Positions 44,337 through 51,810 of a stretch of 64,000 bases of DNA are shown piece after piece. The notes under the pieces are model-generated. The model made no database searches and was not told the origin of the DNA. It was given only the letters and a program-made list of their open reading frames with translations. The position numbers and the translations under genes were made by a program. The stretch covers positions 313,797 to 377,796 of the forward strand of contig NZ_JPIK01000004.1 in assembly GCF_000717475.1 (NCBI RefSeq), read 5' to 3'. The DNA is from Desulfonatronum thiodismutans (GTDB lineage: Bacteria > Desulfobacterota > Desulfovibrionia > Desulfovibrionales > Desulfonatronaceae). The first letter of the stretch is position 1; each line of letters opens with the position of its first letter.

Positions 44337-45079
44337 CGCGTCACCTGCCTTACCGTTCGATTGGGTTCGGCCAGAACGAAGCCCACGCAGTCCGAAGTGA
44401 TCTCCACTCGGACCAAGTTGGAAGCCGTCCAGTTGGAAGACCACGCTAGGCCCCACTCGCTGAAGGGGTAGGGATGCCGTCCAGCACGGAAGAGGGTGCG
44501 CCGGGTCCAACCCTGGGCCAACAGTTCCGGCATGTGGTCCTCAATCCGGGGTCGCGCCCTTCTGTACCGCTCCATCATGGCCGGAGTGATCCGTTTCTTG
44601 CGTGGGCGCTCCACGGGTTGAGCCGGGGTGGCGGATGTGGCCCGCTTGGTTAGCAGGTGGTCCAGGCCGCCCGATTCCATCAACCGGAACATGGCCGGGC
44701 ATGCCTCAAGCCATACGTCCGCAATAAAGGCCAAGCTGCCGGGGTCGTTCTCGTAGTCCGGGGCCGTCCACCAAAAGCCGCCGCTCTGGTCCGCGTGAAG
44801 CCGGATAAAATCGCGCCGGGCCATATCCAGGATTTCAAGGGCCGCCGTCTCGGGGCACGGGGCCGGGTTCTCGATGCTTGATTCTTCCAGGATAACGGGG
44901 CCGCCCTGGGCTTGGGTTTGCAACTCTTCAATGATCTGGGCCTTGTTCTCTCGGATATATCGCCGCAACTCTTCCGCGCCTTTGGGGTCAATCGATTTCA
45001 ACCCCTCAACCACAAGGCCGCCCTGGGCATCCAACCGGACAACCAACCCCGCGCCGGTCAACGTCTTGATTTTCAGCAT
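44327..45079 (-). CDS. hypothetical island protein with TubC-N-like start
   Basis: 250 residues. The first 50 (GLVVRLDAQGGLVVEGLKSIDPKGAEELRRYIRENKAQIIEELQ) have the short beta-hairpin and helical pattern of the TubC N-terminal docking-like domain often found in mobile-element proteins. The C-terminal half contains basic RPRKKRITPAMMERYRRARPRIEDH and a HPYPFSEWGLAW segment. Start ATG overlaps the stop of the gene before (TAATG). Function unknown. Confidence 0.6.
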   Translation of the reverse strand: MLKIKTLTGAGLVVRLDAQGGLVVEGLKSIDPKGAEELRRYIRENKAQIIEELQTQAQGGPVILEESSIENPAPCPETAALEILDMARRDFIRLHADQSGGFWWTAPDYENDPGSLAFIADVWLEACPAMFRLMESGGLDHLLTKRATSATPAQPVERPRKKRITPAMMERYRRARPRIEDHMPELLAQGWTRRTLFRAGRHPYPFSEWGLAWSSNWTASNLVRVEITSDCVGFVLAEPNRTVRQVTRCK

Positions 45080-45852
45080 TAGAAAACCTCCACGTCTTCG
45101 GGGTCCGTGACGGTTTTGCCGGTTGTGCCGGTAGGTTCACGCTCTGTTGCGTTTTCATCTGTGCCGGTTGTGCCGGTTCGATTTTCAACCGGCATTCCTG
45201 GGAAGCCTTGCCGTTCCTCGCTTTTGCCGGGTTTGCCGGTTGTGCCGGTTGTTTCTAGGAATTTCATGAAACGGGCAATGTCATCAGGAGAAACGCTCCA
45301 TCCTTTCTGTTGTCCGGTTCTTGCGCCCTCAAGGCCAAGCTTTGAGCAAACCTTTCCCACTGCCTCGGGGGTCATATGAAAGCGTTCATCCGTTGATCCG
45401 TTCACCGTCTCCACGATCCGGGCCGTGGGAAGGAAGCCCTTCACTATCTCGCTTTCCAAGGCCACAATGGCTTCACAAACCCTAAGCTCTCTCCCTGTTG
45501 GCATTGCCGCCGCGCCTTTAAGCATCTTCCAGGCATGCCTTTGGTGGGCTTTCAGCCAATCCGCCAACCCACAAGCCCGCGTCATAACGTCCAGGGAAAG
45601 CGGGGCATCAATCGCTTTCTCGTCAAGGATTGCATCCATGGCATGCAATTGTAACGCAATCCTCAAGCATTGCCCGCGCAACTTGGCAAGCATGCTGTCT
45701 TCATCCTCTTCAGTTCCCAACCATGCTTCAAGGGCAAGCTGATCATGCCACTTGATATAGTATTCTTTCGCTTCACGGTCACAATCGATAACGAGGGGCT
45801 GTTGTTCTCGCTCTTTCGTATCGTTAAAATCAAGAATAGTTGCTTGTTCCAT
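45079..45852 (-). CDS. C-terminal part of split DUF3987/prim-pol replication protein
   Basis: 257 residues. The first 130 (CDREAKEYYIKWHDQLALEAWLGTEEDEDSMLAKLRGQCLRIALQLHAMDAI) match the C-terminal helical part of DUF3987 helicase-like proteins, so this ORF continues the protein encoded just upstream, in a different frame. It has its own ATG two bases after that stop, and a GGAAGAGAGGG site. The C-terminus carries TTGTTGKPGKS and similar TGTTG repeats encoded by a GTTGTGCCGGT-type minisatellite. Confidence 0.65.
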   Translation of the reverse strand: MEQATILDFNDTKEREQQPLVIDCDREAKEYYIKWHDQLALEAWLGTEEDEDSMLAKLRGQCLRIALQLHAMDAILDEKAIDAPLSLDVMTRACGLADWLKAHQRHAWKMLKGAAAMPTGRELRVCEAIVALESEIVKGFLPTARIVETVNGSTDERFHMTPEAVGKVCSKLGLEGARTGQQKGWSVSPDDIARFMKFLETTGTTGKPGKSEERQGFPGMPVENRTGTTGTDENATEREPTGTTGKTVTDPEDVEVF

Positions 45853-45854
45853 AG

Positions 45855-47777
45855 TTAAGCCCTCTCTTCCTTTCTGATCTTGTAAAGGCCATTGATAAGC
45901 CTTTCAATGGTGTTGATTGCCTCAAAACTTTCTGATCTCTCATTGAAATAGGAAGGAGCTTTGATTGCTGCATTGATCATCAGGAAACGAGAAAGAAAGC
46001 CGGTCGCTTTATCTGATCCCGTGAAAATATCTTTTGCTTGCACTGGTTGGATTGTTCCATATAAGCTTATGCAAGCATTAGGTACATATGAAACACGACT
46101 TTGGTTGATCCTGGATGTTTTCCATGGTCCGCTATCGTATGCACTCATCAACCTGTTTTTCGTTCCACCGCCTGGGCCGTTGCTGTACTTGTCCAACTCA
46201 AGCAACAACCCGGCAAGCTCATCACGATAGGCAAGAATTCCAAATGGGTTTACCGCTAGAGTATCGGTCAAGCTTTCAACGGTCCAATCATCAACCAATA
46301 TATCTTCACGTCTTGGCTTTTCCGGCTTTGGTCCTGGCACTGTATCCTTACGCTTGCTTTCCTTGCCCCATTGTAACAACTCAAGCTCGTAACGCTCTAG
46401 GGCCTCTTCAAATCGCTTTTGAAACTGTCGCTCAAGCTTCCTTACCAAACGAAAGAAAAAGCTCGTTACAGGGCTTTTGCCGCTTCCTGATAGGGCAACA
46501 AGGGCAAGGTATAGGTTCCCGTATTCAACCCAACCCGTTTTGATCTTCAAACCCATTGCCCGCCCGATCATGGCCGCAACCACTGCAAGCAAAGGGGCAA
46601 TTGCTGCCTCAATCGGGGCACTCTTCGCTATTGCAACCTCTTTGATCAGGTGGGCAACGTCAGGATGAAAGCAATGAAGCGGGGGAGGGGGGAGGTGATC
46701 GCATTTTTCTTGAATAATCCCAGAACAACCGGCATAACCGGCATTACTGGCAAAACCGTTGCCGTTATTGGGTTCCTGGCTGTGCCGGTTGTTTTTCGTA
46801 CCGGCACAACCGGCATTTTTCAGGGCACGGGCCGCCGCTGCGAAGTCGCCGCCGTGTTCCAGTAGGGCAAAGATTGCGAAGGGGCTGTAACTCTGTTCAG
46901 CCTCAAACGGGGCCGCGTTCGTGCTGAAAACCATCAGCACCTTGCCGCCGTTCAGGGATGCACTCCACCCGGAATCCTTGCCGGGCCGCCGCAACCATTC
47001 CCGATCACCTTTCGTGATTCCCGCCTTGGTCCATCCATGCCGCTCCAGGATAGGCCAGGGATCGCCCTGCTCATTGAATTGATCGCCAGGACGGTCTCCC
47101 TGGTCATCAGCTTGCCGGGGTTCCTGTTTGGGCTTGGCCGGTAGTCGATCCAGGAAGCGGGCCGCCCGTATCAGAGTTTCCCACTGCTCTTTTGAGATTG
47201 TGACAATTTCTTGGAATGATCCCCCCATGAGTTCGTAGCCAGGGGATGGGTCCGCCAAGAAATATCCGCCCTCGCCTCGGGTCTCGATCATGCAGGGATG
47301 AATGAACCACTTGCCGCCGTCTTCCTGGGCCGTGTATGGCTTGCCCTCGAATTCGTGTTTTCCAGGACCGGGAACGGGGATATTGTCATGGGCAAGCTTG
47401 GCATTCCCTGGGATTGTCGCCCCCTCAACACGATACACGACATGCCGACCGCCGCTTTGAGTCCGCTGCCTCGTCAATTTGGCAACCAAGCCGGGTTCAA
47501 CCGCCTCAACCAATTGCCGCCACTCTTCACCGAATGCCGCCTTGTGATCGAAGTCGAGGCATTCAAGCCCACCCGAAACTTTGCCCGCAACAATGGCAAC
47601 GGCCTCGAAGTTCAAGGCGTCGATCTCTTGAGGGGTCAGTGCTTGTGCTTGGGACCGCTTCCAGGGGCCTTTCGGAGTCTTCAGCTTAGCATCAACGCTG
47701 ATAACGGATAGGCCTGCCTGGGAATAAGCCTTGGCCGCCTGTTGGATTGGCAGAATAGATTCGCGGTTAAATGTCAT
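45855..47777 (-). CDS. prim-pol / DUF3987 replication protein (N-terminal and ATPase part)
   Basis: 640 residues. The N-terminal 200 form an archaeo-eukaryotic-type primase-polymerase domain (PIQQAAKAYSQAGLSVISVDAKLKTPK), with the metal-binding LECLDFD at about 71-77 and GGRHVVYRV. From residue 370 follows the DUF3987 helicase-like region with Walker A ALVALSGSGKS near 428. Between them is a Gly/Asn-rich low-complexity stretch. It should start replication of the element. The helical end is encoded separately downstream. Confidence 0.85.
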   Translation of the reverse strand: MTFNRESILPIQQAAKAYSQAGLSVISVDAKLKTPKGPWKRSQAQALTPQEIDALNFEAVAIVAGKVSGGLECLDFDHKAAFGEEWRQLVEAVEPGLVAKLTRQRTQSGGRHVVYRVEGATIPGNAKLAHDNIPVPGPGKHEFEGKPYTAQEDGGKWFIHPCMIETRGEGGYFLADPSPGYELMGGSFQEIVTISKEQWETLIRAARFLDRLPAKPKQEPRQADDQGDRPGDQFNEQGDPWPILERHGWTKAGITKGDREWLRRPGKDSGWSASLNGGKVLMVFSTNAAPFEAEQSYSPFAIFALLEHGGDFAAAARALKNAGCAGTKNNRHSQEPNNGNGFASNAGYAGCSGIIQEKCDHLPPPPLHCFHPDVAHLIKEVAIAKSAPIEAAIAPLLAVVAAMIGRAMGLKIKTGWVEYGNLYLALVALSGSGKSPVTSFFFRLVRKLERQFQKRFEEALERYELELLQWGKESKRKDTVPGPKPEKPRREDILVDDWTVESLTDTLAVNPFGILAYRDELAGLLLELDKYSNGPGGGTKNRLMSAYDSGPWKTSRINQSRVSYVPNACISLYGTIQPVQAKDIFTGSDKATGFLSRFLMINAAIKAPSYFNERSESFEAINTIERLINGLYKIRKEERA

Positions 47778-47931
47778 GGCTGCCTTCCCGTGCTACCAGC
47801 GCTCGGTCCACCGCCCGATGGAGCCAGGTCCAAGTGGGCCACCCAAGAAAGGCCGCCAAAGTCACCAGAGCGTCCAGCCACCAAGATTGACAAAACTCGC
47901 GAAATGAGATATTATTTTTATGTTTTTTCAT
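47767..47931 (-). CDS. short ORF upstream of the prim-pol gene
   Basis: 54 residues, MKKHKNNISFREFCQSWWLDALVTLAAFLGWPTWTWLHR to EGSHDI. GAAAGAGG is seven bases before the ATG, and the 3' end overlaps the prim-pol start by eleven bases, so it may couple its translation. It has a possible membrane-associated segment (WWLDALVTLAAFLGWPTW). No family recognised. Confidence 0.5.
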   Translation of the reverse strand: MKKHKNNISFREFCQSWWLDALVTLAAFLGWPTWTWLHRAVDRALVAREGSHDI

Positions 47932-47945
47932 GAGTTACCTCTTTC

Positions 47946-47977
47946 AAAGCCTATGACCGCGCGGGGTCATAGGCTTT
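47946..47977. terminator. hairpin between excisionase-like and replication genes
   Basis: Stem AAAGCCTATGACC / GGTCATAGGCTTT with a GCGCGG loop, thirteen pairs. Only TTT follows on the minus strand, so it may be a weak terminator or attenuator between the regulator and the replication operon. Two TTTGTCTCAA copies lie just beside it (47,980-47,999). Confidence 0.65.
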
Positions 47978-47996
47978 TCATTTGTCTCAATTTGTC

Positions 47997-48212
47997 TCAA
48001 TTACGGGGTTGCACTCTTGAACCCTGGGCGTAAGCGGTCAGGTCGTGTGGCAGGTACCGGATTGCCCGTCCGTATTTCAGATATGCTGGTCCCCTGCTTT
48101 TAAGCCTCCATGCCTGAAGCGTTTTCATCGATACCCCCAGTTCCTTCGCTGCCTCTTTTTCGGTGAGGGCCGAGAGCACTGTCGCCCGGTTTTCAAGGTC
48201 TGTACGCATCAT
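47997..48212 (-). CDS. excisionase-like MerR-type HTH protein
   Basis: 71 residues. ALTEKEAAKELGVSMKTLQAWRLKSRGPAYLKYGRAIRYLPHDLTAYAQ is the short winged-HTH of the Xis/AlpA group. In integrative elements it binds the att arms and directs the integrase to excise. It lies next to the integrase but is separated from it by a terminator. AGGAG is present upstream of the ATG pair. Confidence 0.85.
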   Translation of the reverse strand: MMRTDLENRATVLSALTEKEAAKELGVSMKTLQAWRLKSRGPAYLKYGRAIRYLPHDLTAYAQGSRVQPRN

Positions 48213-48606
48213 GATTTCTCCTGTGCTTTCGTGGAAAGCGTATAGGGTTGAAAAAAAAGGCTAATCGCCGCTGTATCGATACCTTGGGCCTTTTTTTGCG
48301 TAAGCCTACCTCGCTTTCCTGCCGAATCAACCCGCCTCGGCTGTTTGTTGTCCCTCATGTCAACCAAGACTGTTTCTGTCCTATTTAGGAACAAAAAAAG
48401 GCAGTAACCACAGATGGTTACTGCCTTGCACACAAAAGAGGGGAGGCAGGGCTATTTGCTTCGGGCCATTGTCTCGATCCGCTCTCTCAACTGTTTACTC
48501 GTTTCGTCGCCACGGTTCAGAATCTCGCAAATATGAACCAGTTCGTCTTGTTGCTCAAAAAGTCCTTCAGAAACGACACCTGCCTATCAATAGACCACCC
48601 CTGGGT
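48213..48606. other. intergenic stretch between excisionase-like gene and integrase
   Basis: 394 bp. Holds the promoter space for the excisionase-like gene, the integrase terminator (48391-48427), and on the minus strand between 48,590 and 48,452 a stop-bounded open frame of about 45 codons reading LFEQQDELVHICEILNRGDETSKQLRERIETMARSK without a standard start, which looks like a coding remnant. A frame at 48209-48433 crosses the terminator and is not believed. Confidence 0.45.
48391..48427 (-). terminator. Rho-independent terminator of integrase transcript
   Basis: AAGGCAGTAACC / GGTTACTGCCTT, a twelve-pair stem with a six-base loop, followed on the minus strand by TTTTT. It lies about 180 bp after the integrase stop. 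Confidence 0.85.
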
Positions 48607-49851
48607 TTACCGGGCCTGCCCCAAAGGGATCACCCTGCCTTGGCCGCTATGGGCATTGCTCAAAATCTCATCCATCACGCCCGCCGCATTATTCAACCGT
48701 TCATCCCTGACCTTGGCATAGCGTAGGGTCATGGCCGGGCTTTTGTGAGTGAGCAACTTCTGAAGGGTAGGCAGATCAACCTTGCCGCTGCTGATAAGGG
48801 CGCAAGCGTAGGCATGTCTCAGCCCGTGCATGGGCCGGAAGCCCTCGGGCAGGTTCGCCGCTTCCCGTATCCTGTTTATCTGCCTCTTGACGCAGGCAAT
48901 ATGCCTCTTGGGGTCTTTACCAGGGAACACCCATGGGGAAGGTCCACCTTCCATTGTCACCCTGGGGATGCTCTCAAGGATAGTCCGCGCCGTGCTGTTC
49001 AGAGGGATCGCTTGATCTTCGCCGCCCTTTGGGTTCGTTATCCTTATGTTTCCACGGTCAAAACTGATTTCATCCCATCGAAGTTTGTAAATCTCGCTTT
49101 TCCGCATGCCGGTAGCCAGGGCAAGCCGCATCACGTCCGCGCCTTGTCGGTCACAATCAGGGGCATCCTGGATAGCCTCAAGCAACGAGTGCAATTGATC
49201 CTCGCTCAGGTCTTCCGTAGTCTCGTTGTTGACCTTGCCGATCTCGCTCTTCAGGTCGATCTTGAATTTCTTGGAGTAAGGGGGATCAATCCGCCCCATG
49301 TCCACGGCATAGCTTATGATCCGCTTGAGCAATACCAGAACGTGTTTCCGGGTCATCACGGACAAACCCTTGTCCTTCATCTTCTTGTTGATCCGCTGCA
49401 CGTCCAGGGTCACAAGTTCGCTGGGCATCTTGTCAGCCAGGAAAGGGGCAAGGTGAAGGTTCCAACGCCCCTCTTCGCTGTTCATGGATTTCTTGTCAGA
49501 CTTGGCAGTCTTGAATTCATCCCACAACCGGGCCAGGATAGGCTTGTTGTCTTCCTGTTCCCTCCGGGCCGCCTCTTCAGCTTGCCGAGCCTCTTCCTCG
49601 ATCTTCCGTTGCCGATCAGCTTCCCGTTCCGCTTCCCGAGTCTGGGCCTTGCCCTCGATTAACAACGCCCGCTGTTTGGCCGCCTTCGCCGGGGTCATGT
49701 CGTCAAGGTATTGCCGCCCAACCGCTGTTTCAACGATCTTGCCCCTCACCTTGTAAACCGCAAAATAGCTTTTCTCTTCACCCTTGCCGCCAAGCCTGGG
49801 CACGATCCGATAAAATACGCCCTTGTAATCTGTCTTGATCCGTTTGCTCAT
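48607..49851 (-). CDS. int: tyrosine-type site-specific integrase
   Basis: 414 residues. An N-terminal arm-binding domain (KGVFYRIVPRLGGKGEEKSYFAVYKVRGK), a basic, glutamate-rich helix (residues 65-105), a core-binding domain, and the catalytic domain with R250 (ATGMRKSE), K275 (NPKGGEDQ), H342 and R345 (HGLRHAY), H369 (LLTHKS) and Y378 (LRYAKV): the complete tyrosine recombinase set. It inserts the island into the tRNA-fMet 3' end. Start at 49851 chosen by a GGAGGG site. Likely functional. Confidence 0.95.
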   Translation of the reverse strand: MSKRIKTDYKGVFYRIVPRLGGKGEEKSYFAVYKVRGKIVETAVGRQYLDDMTPAKAAKQRALLIEGKAQTREAEREADRQRKIEEEARQAEEAARREQEDNKPILARLWDEFKTAKSDKKSMNSEEGRWNLHLAPFLADKMPSELVTLDVQRINKKMKDKGLSVMTRKHVLVLLKRIISYAVDMGRIDPPYSKKFKIDLKSEIGKVNNETTEDLSEDQLHSLLEAIQDAPDCDRQGADVMRLALATGMRKSEIYKLRWDEISFDRGNIRITNPKGGEDQAIPLNSTARTILESIPRVTMEGGPSPWVFPGKDPKRHIACVKRQINRIREAANLPEGFRPMHGLRHAYACALISSGKVDLPTLQKLLTHKSPAMTLRYAKVRDERLNNAAGVMDEILSNAHSGQGRVIPLGQAR

Positions 49852-49865
49852 CTTGCCACCCTCCC

Positions 49866-49954
49866 ATTCCAACCTTTGGGGGATCACTCGGGATGAAAAG
49901 CCTTTGGTTCAAGCCATTCCAACCCCGTTTCCATTCCAACCATTATTCCAACCT
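49866..49954. repeat. cluster of ATTCCAACC repeats (right arm-site candidates)
   Basis: Four copies of ATTCCAACC in the same direction at 49866, 49916, 49933 and 49945, the last two inside a 27-bp block (49928-49954) identical to 32964-32990 on the left. They lie between the integrase start and attR, where arm-type sites of the integrase are expected. One copy overlaps the integrase leader, so the integrase may repress itself by binding there. Confidence 0.7.
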
Positions 49955-50095
49955 TCAGCATCAAAAAGCAGGGCAAACGATAGGACAGAAAAGGCAAGAG
50001 GTCAAGCACCTATTGCAGGTAAAGCCATGTTATTCAGGATATTATGGAAAAAGAAAGGAAAGGGAAGGAAAGGGCCTATATGCTGTGCCCACGGT

Positions 50096-50157
50096 CTCAT
50101 AACCCGAAGGTCGCAGGTTCAAATCCTGCCCCCGCTACCAGCAAATTCAAGGGGTTA
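50096..50157 (+). repeat. attachment site attR (copy of tRNA-fMet 3' end)
   Basis: Right copy of the 62-bp repeat. The 5' half of the tRNA is not present, so it is not a functional gene. It marks the end of the island. Confidence 0.95.
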
Positions 50158-50189
50158 AAGCTAAATCAGCTTTAACCCCTTTTTCTTTT
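50151..50189 (+). terminator. original tRNA-fMet terminator, now at the right island end
   Basis: Stem GGGGTTAAAGCT / AGCTTTAACCCC (twelve pairs, AAATC loop) followed by TTTTTCTTTT. It should have ended the tRNA transcript before insertion, and shares its first bases with attR. Confidence 0.88.
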
Positions 50190-50590
50190 GCTACCCTATT
50201 GCTACCCACTTGGCCGAAGCAATCTTTGCAAGAAGACTTGATCCTGATTGGTGTGTGTTATTTTGGGTCAGGTTTCGCTCTTCGATCGATCCTTCGCCCA
50301 CCCACATCCAGACCGCGTCCCGTCATCACCCCAAGCCCCCGCGCAGCCCCAGCCGACCACCCCCCTGCCACAAGCCGCCCTTGCCCTCCAGCCCGCCCAC
50401 GACAGGACCGAGTCGGTTTCGGGCGTTGGGGATGAGGCTCGGCCAGAACCTCATACTGTGACCGCCCCATCCCCTTCCTGACCGCTCTCGAACCCAGACG
50501 CCGCTGATAGCCTCCAACCCTGCCAGCCCTGCGCTGAAGGACGCACAGGGCAACCTCGCGCCTTGCAGGATGGTCCCACGCCAGAAAGAG
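50190..50590. other. gene-free stretch right of the island
   Basis: About 400 bp with several overlapping open frames in all directions, proline-rich and without ribosome sites or recognisable domains. I see no supported gene. It may be the decayed edge of former chromosomal or element DNA. Confidence 0.5.
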
Positions 50591-50625
50591 AAAGGCCACC
50601 CATCCCAGAAGGGCAGGCGGCCTTT
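50591..50625 (-). terminator. terminator of first DUF1566 gene
   Basis: AAAGGCCGCC and GGGTGGCCTTT pair on the minus strand and are followed by a T-rich run (TCTCTTTCT). It lies 35 bases after the stop of the DUF1566 gene. Confidence 0.6.
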
Positions 50626-50659
50626 GCGCAGAGGGCGTGTGTTTGTTCTCTATGGCGAA

Positions 50660-51121
50660 TCAATAGGTATTACGGACACACCAGACGTAGAATGGATTAT
50701 CTTTATGACTTAGCCTGGATAATGTTCCTGTCAACATGTGCATGGAATAACGCGCATGCTCCCCATAACCTGTGTAATGGGTGCTGGTCCAATAATATTC
50801 ACCTTGGATTCCTTCAAAAGGGTGCTGACCGCGAGTTGCCTTGTAAATTGCGGGGAACTCATCCTTTGAGGGCAGTCTCCATCCCGTGATGCTATCCGCG
50901 GCAAGCGAAGCGCATCGGGATGTGGCGGAATCCCAATCCATGTTGCCAAACATATTGGCATCCTTCGTCCACATCAGCCCCGTCACAGTATCCGTCACCG
51001 TACCGTTCCCATTGTCCACGAACCTCTGGGCCTGGGCTTCGCTTGTAATGACCATCCCGGCCAGGCAGAGCATGAAGGCCAGGGCTGCTGTTGTGAAAAG
51101 CTTTGTCCATATTTTCCGCAT
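50660..51121 (-). CDS. exported DUF1566 (Lcl-like) protein, copy 1
   Basis: 153 residues. Signal peptide KLFTTAALAFMLCLAGMVITSEAQA. The DUF1566 domain reads DNGNGTVTDTVTGLMWTKDAN, ITGWRLPSKDEFPAIY and YYWTSTHYTGYG, ending FYVWCVRN. Such domains fold like C-type lectin or formylglycine-enzyme-like modules and are common in surface proteins. The signal-peptide DNA is nearly identical to copy 3 (52,231-52,293), so these are recent tandem duplicates. Function unknown. Confidence 0.82.
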   Translation of the reverse strand: MRKIWTKLFTTAALAFMLCLAGMVITSEAQAQRFVDNGNGTVTDTVTGLMWTKDANMFGNMDWDSATSRCASLAADSITGWRLPSKDEFPAIYKATRGQHPFEGIQGEYYWTSTHYTGYGEHARYSMHMLTGTLSRLSHKDNPFYVWCVRNTY

Positions 51122-51258
51122 GGCGATACTCCTTGATGATATTGCATGATCTTCACAGTCTGAATGCCTTCAGCCTTCTGCTTTGACTGAATGAGGCTGT
51201 CCTCAACGACAACCCAATTTAATCAAAGGGCCAAATCTCAGAACAGTCAAATCAACGA

Positions 51259-51687
51259 TCACTGTGCGGGACGCACGGCGCGAGCATAATAAGTATTAAA
51301 CTTATTGAAGTGGCTCACGAGGCCGCTACCGAAGTCGACGATCCACGCGTTGAGCCTATAGCTGGCGTAGGTAGTAGACGACCAGTAATAGGACGGCACT
51401 AATTCCATCAAAGATTTACATGGCCGGTTGTTCAGATTTGCTAATTCATCGATGCTTGGCAACCTCCAACCCGAATGTCCGCCAAGTGGAAGTTCGGATA
51501 CATATCTCATGGCATCATCCCAGGTCCCCATGCCAGCCGTTTCCTTCTGCCACATCAGGCCGGTGCCATTGTCCGTCACGGTCCAGCCCCCGTTGTCCAG
51601 GCACTGCTGGGCAAAGGATGTAGAAGAGATAAATAGCATTGTCAGACAGAAAGTGAGTGAAATTGCCATTGTTCCAAATGTCTTCAT
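51259..51687 (-). CDS. exported DUF1566 protein, copy 2
   Basis: 142 residues from MKTFGTMAISLTFCLTMLF; signal peptide ends TSFAQQ. The domain has VTDNGTGLMWQKETAGMGTWDDAM, GHSGWRLPSIDELANL and YYWSSTTYASYRLNAWIVDF, closing YYARAVRPAQ, the full DUF1566 pattern. Longer frame to 51741 is not supported by the family start. Second of three tandem copies; leader more diverged than in copies 1 and 3. Confidence 0.82.
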   Translation of the reverse strand: MKTFGTMAISLTFCLTMLFISSTSFAQQCLDNGGWTVTDNGTGLMWQKETAGMGTWDDAMRYVSELPLGGHSGWRLPSIDELANLNNRPCKSLMELVPSYYWSSTTYASYRLNAWIVDFGSGLVSHFNKFNTYYARAVRPAQ

Positions 51688-51810
51688 GAATTTTTGTTCA
51701 TAGCAATTTTCGTTTTTTGGAATTAAAAGTTTCGTATACAAAGCGGTTTTTTAACAGATAAATAGTTAAATTGACTGGCTATCTGCTTTTTCCGCTTCAT
51801 TCCAAATTAT

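Larger units (their letters stand above)
32868..50157. mobile_element. integrated genomic island in tRNA-fMet (~17.2 kb)
   Basis: The ends are a 62-bp perfect direct repeat (32868-32929 and 50096-50157) made of the 3' half of tRNA-fMet plus following sequence. A tyrosine integrase is 250 bp inside the right end, with repeated ATTCCAACC motifs inside both ends. Contents: type I restriction-modification, HU/IHF-like protein, AlpA-like and excisionase-like regulators, DUF5681 protein, helicase, prim-pol/DUF3987 protein, and small unknowns. No capsid, large terminase, relaxase or conjugation gene is visible. Most likely a phage satellite-like or integrative non-conjugative element. Confidence 0.93.

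Noticed and set aside
48209..48433. 74-codon frame upstream of the excisionase-like gene
   Set aside because: It reads through the strong integrase terminator, has no ribosome site and no recognisable sequence.
50080..50140. Second tRNA-fMet at the right island end
   Set aside because: Only the 3' part from the anticodon loop on is present; it is the attR copy, not a gene.
50199..50481. Three overlapping short plus-strand frames and matching minus-strand frames
   Set aside because: Proline-rich translation in all frames, no ribosome site, no domain; typical of non-coding GC-rich DNA.
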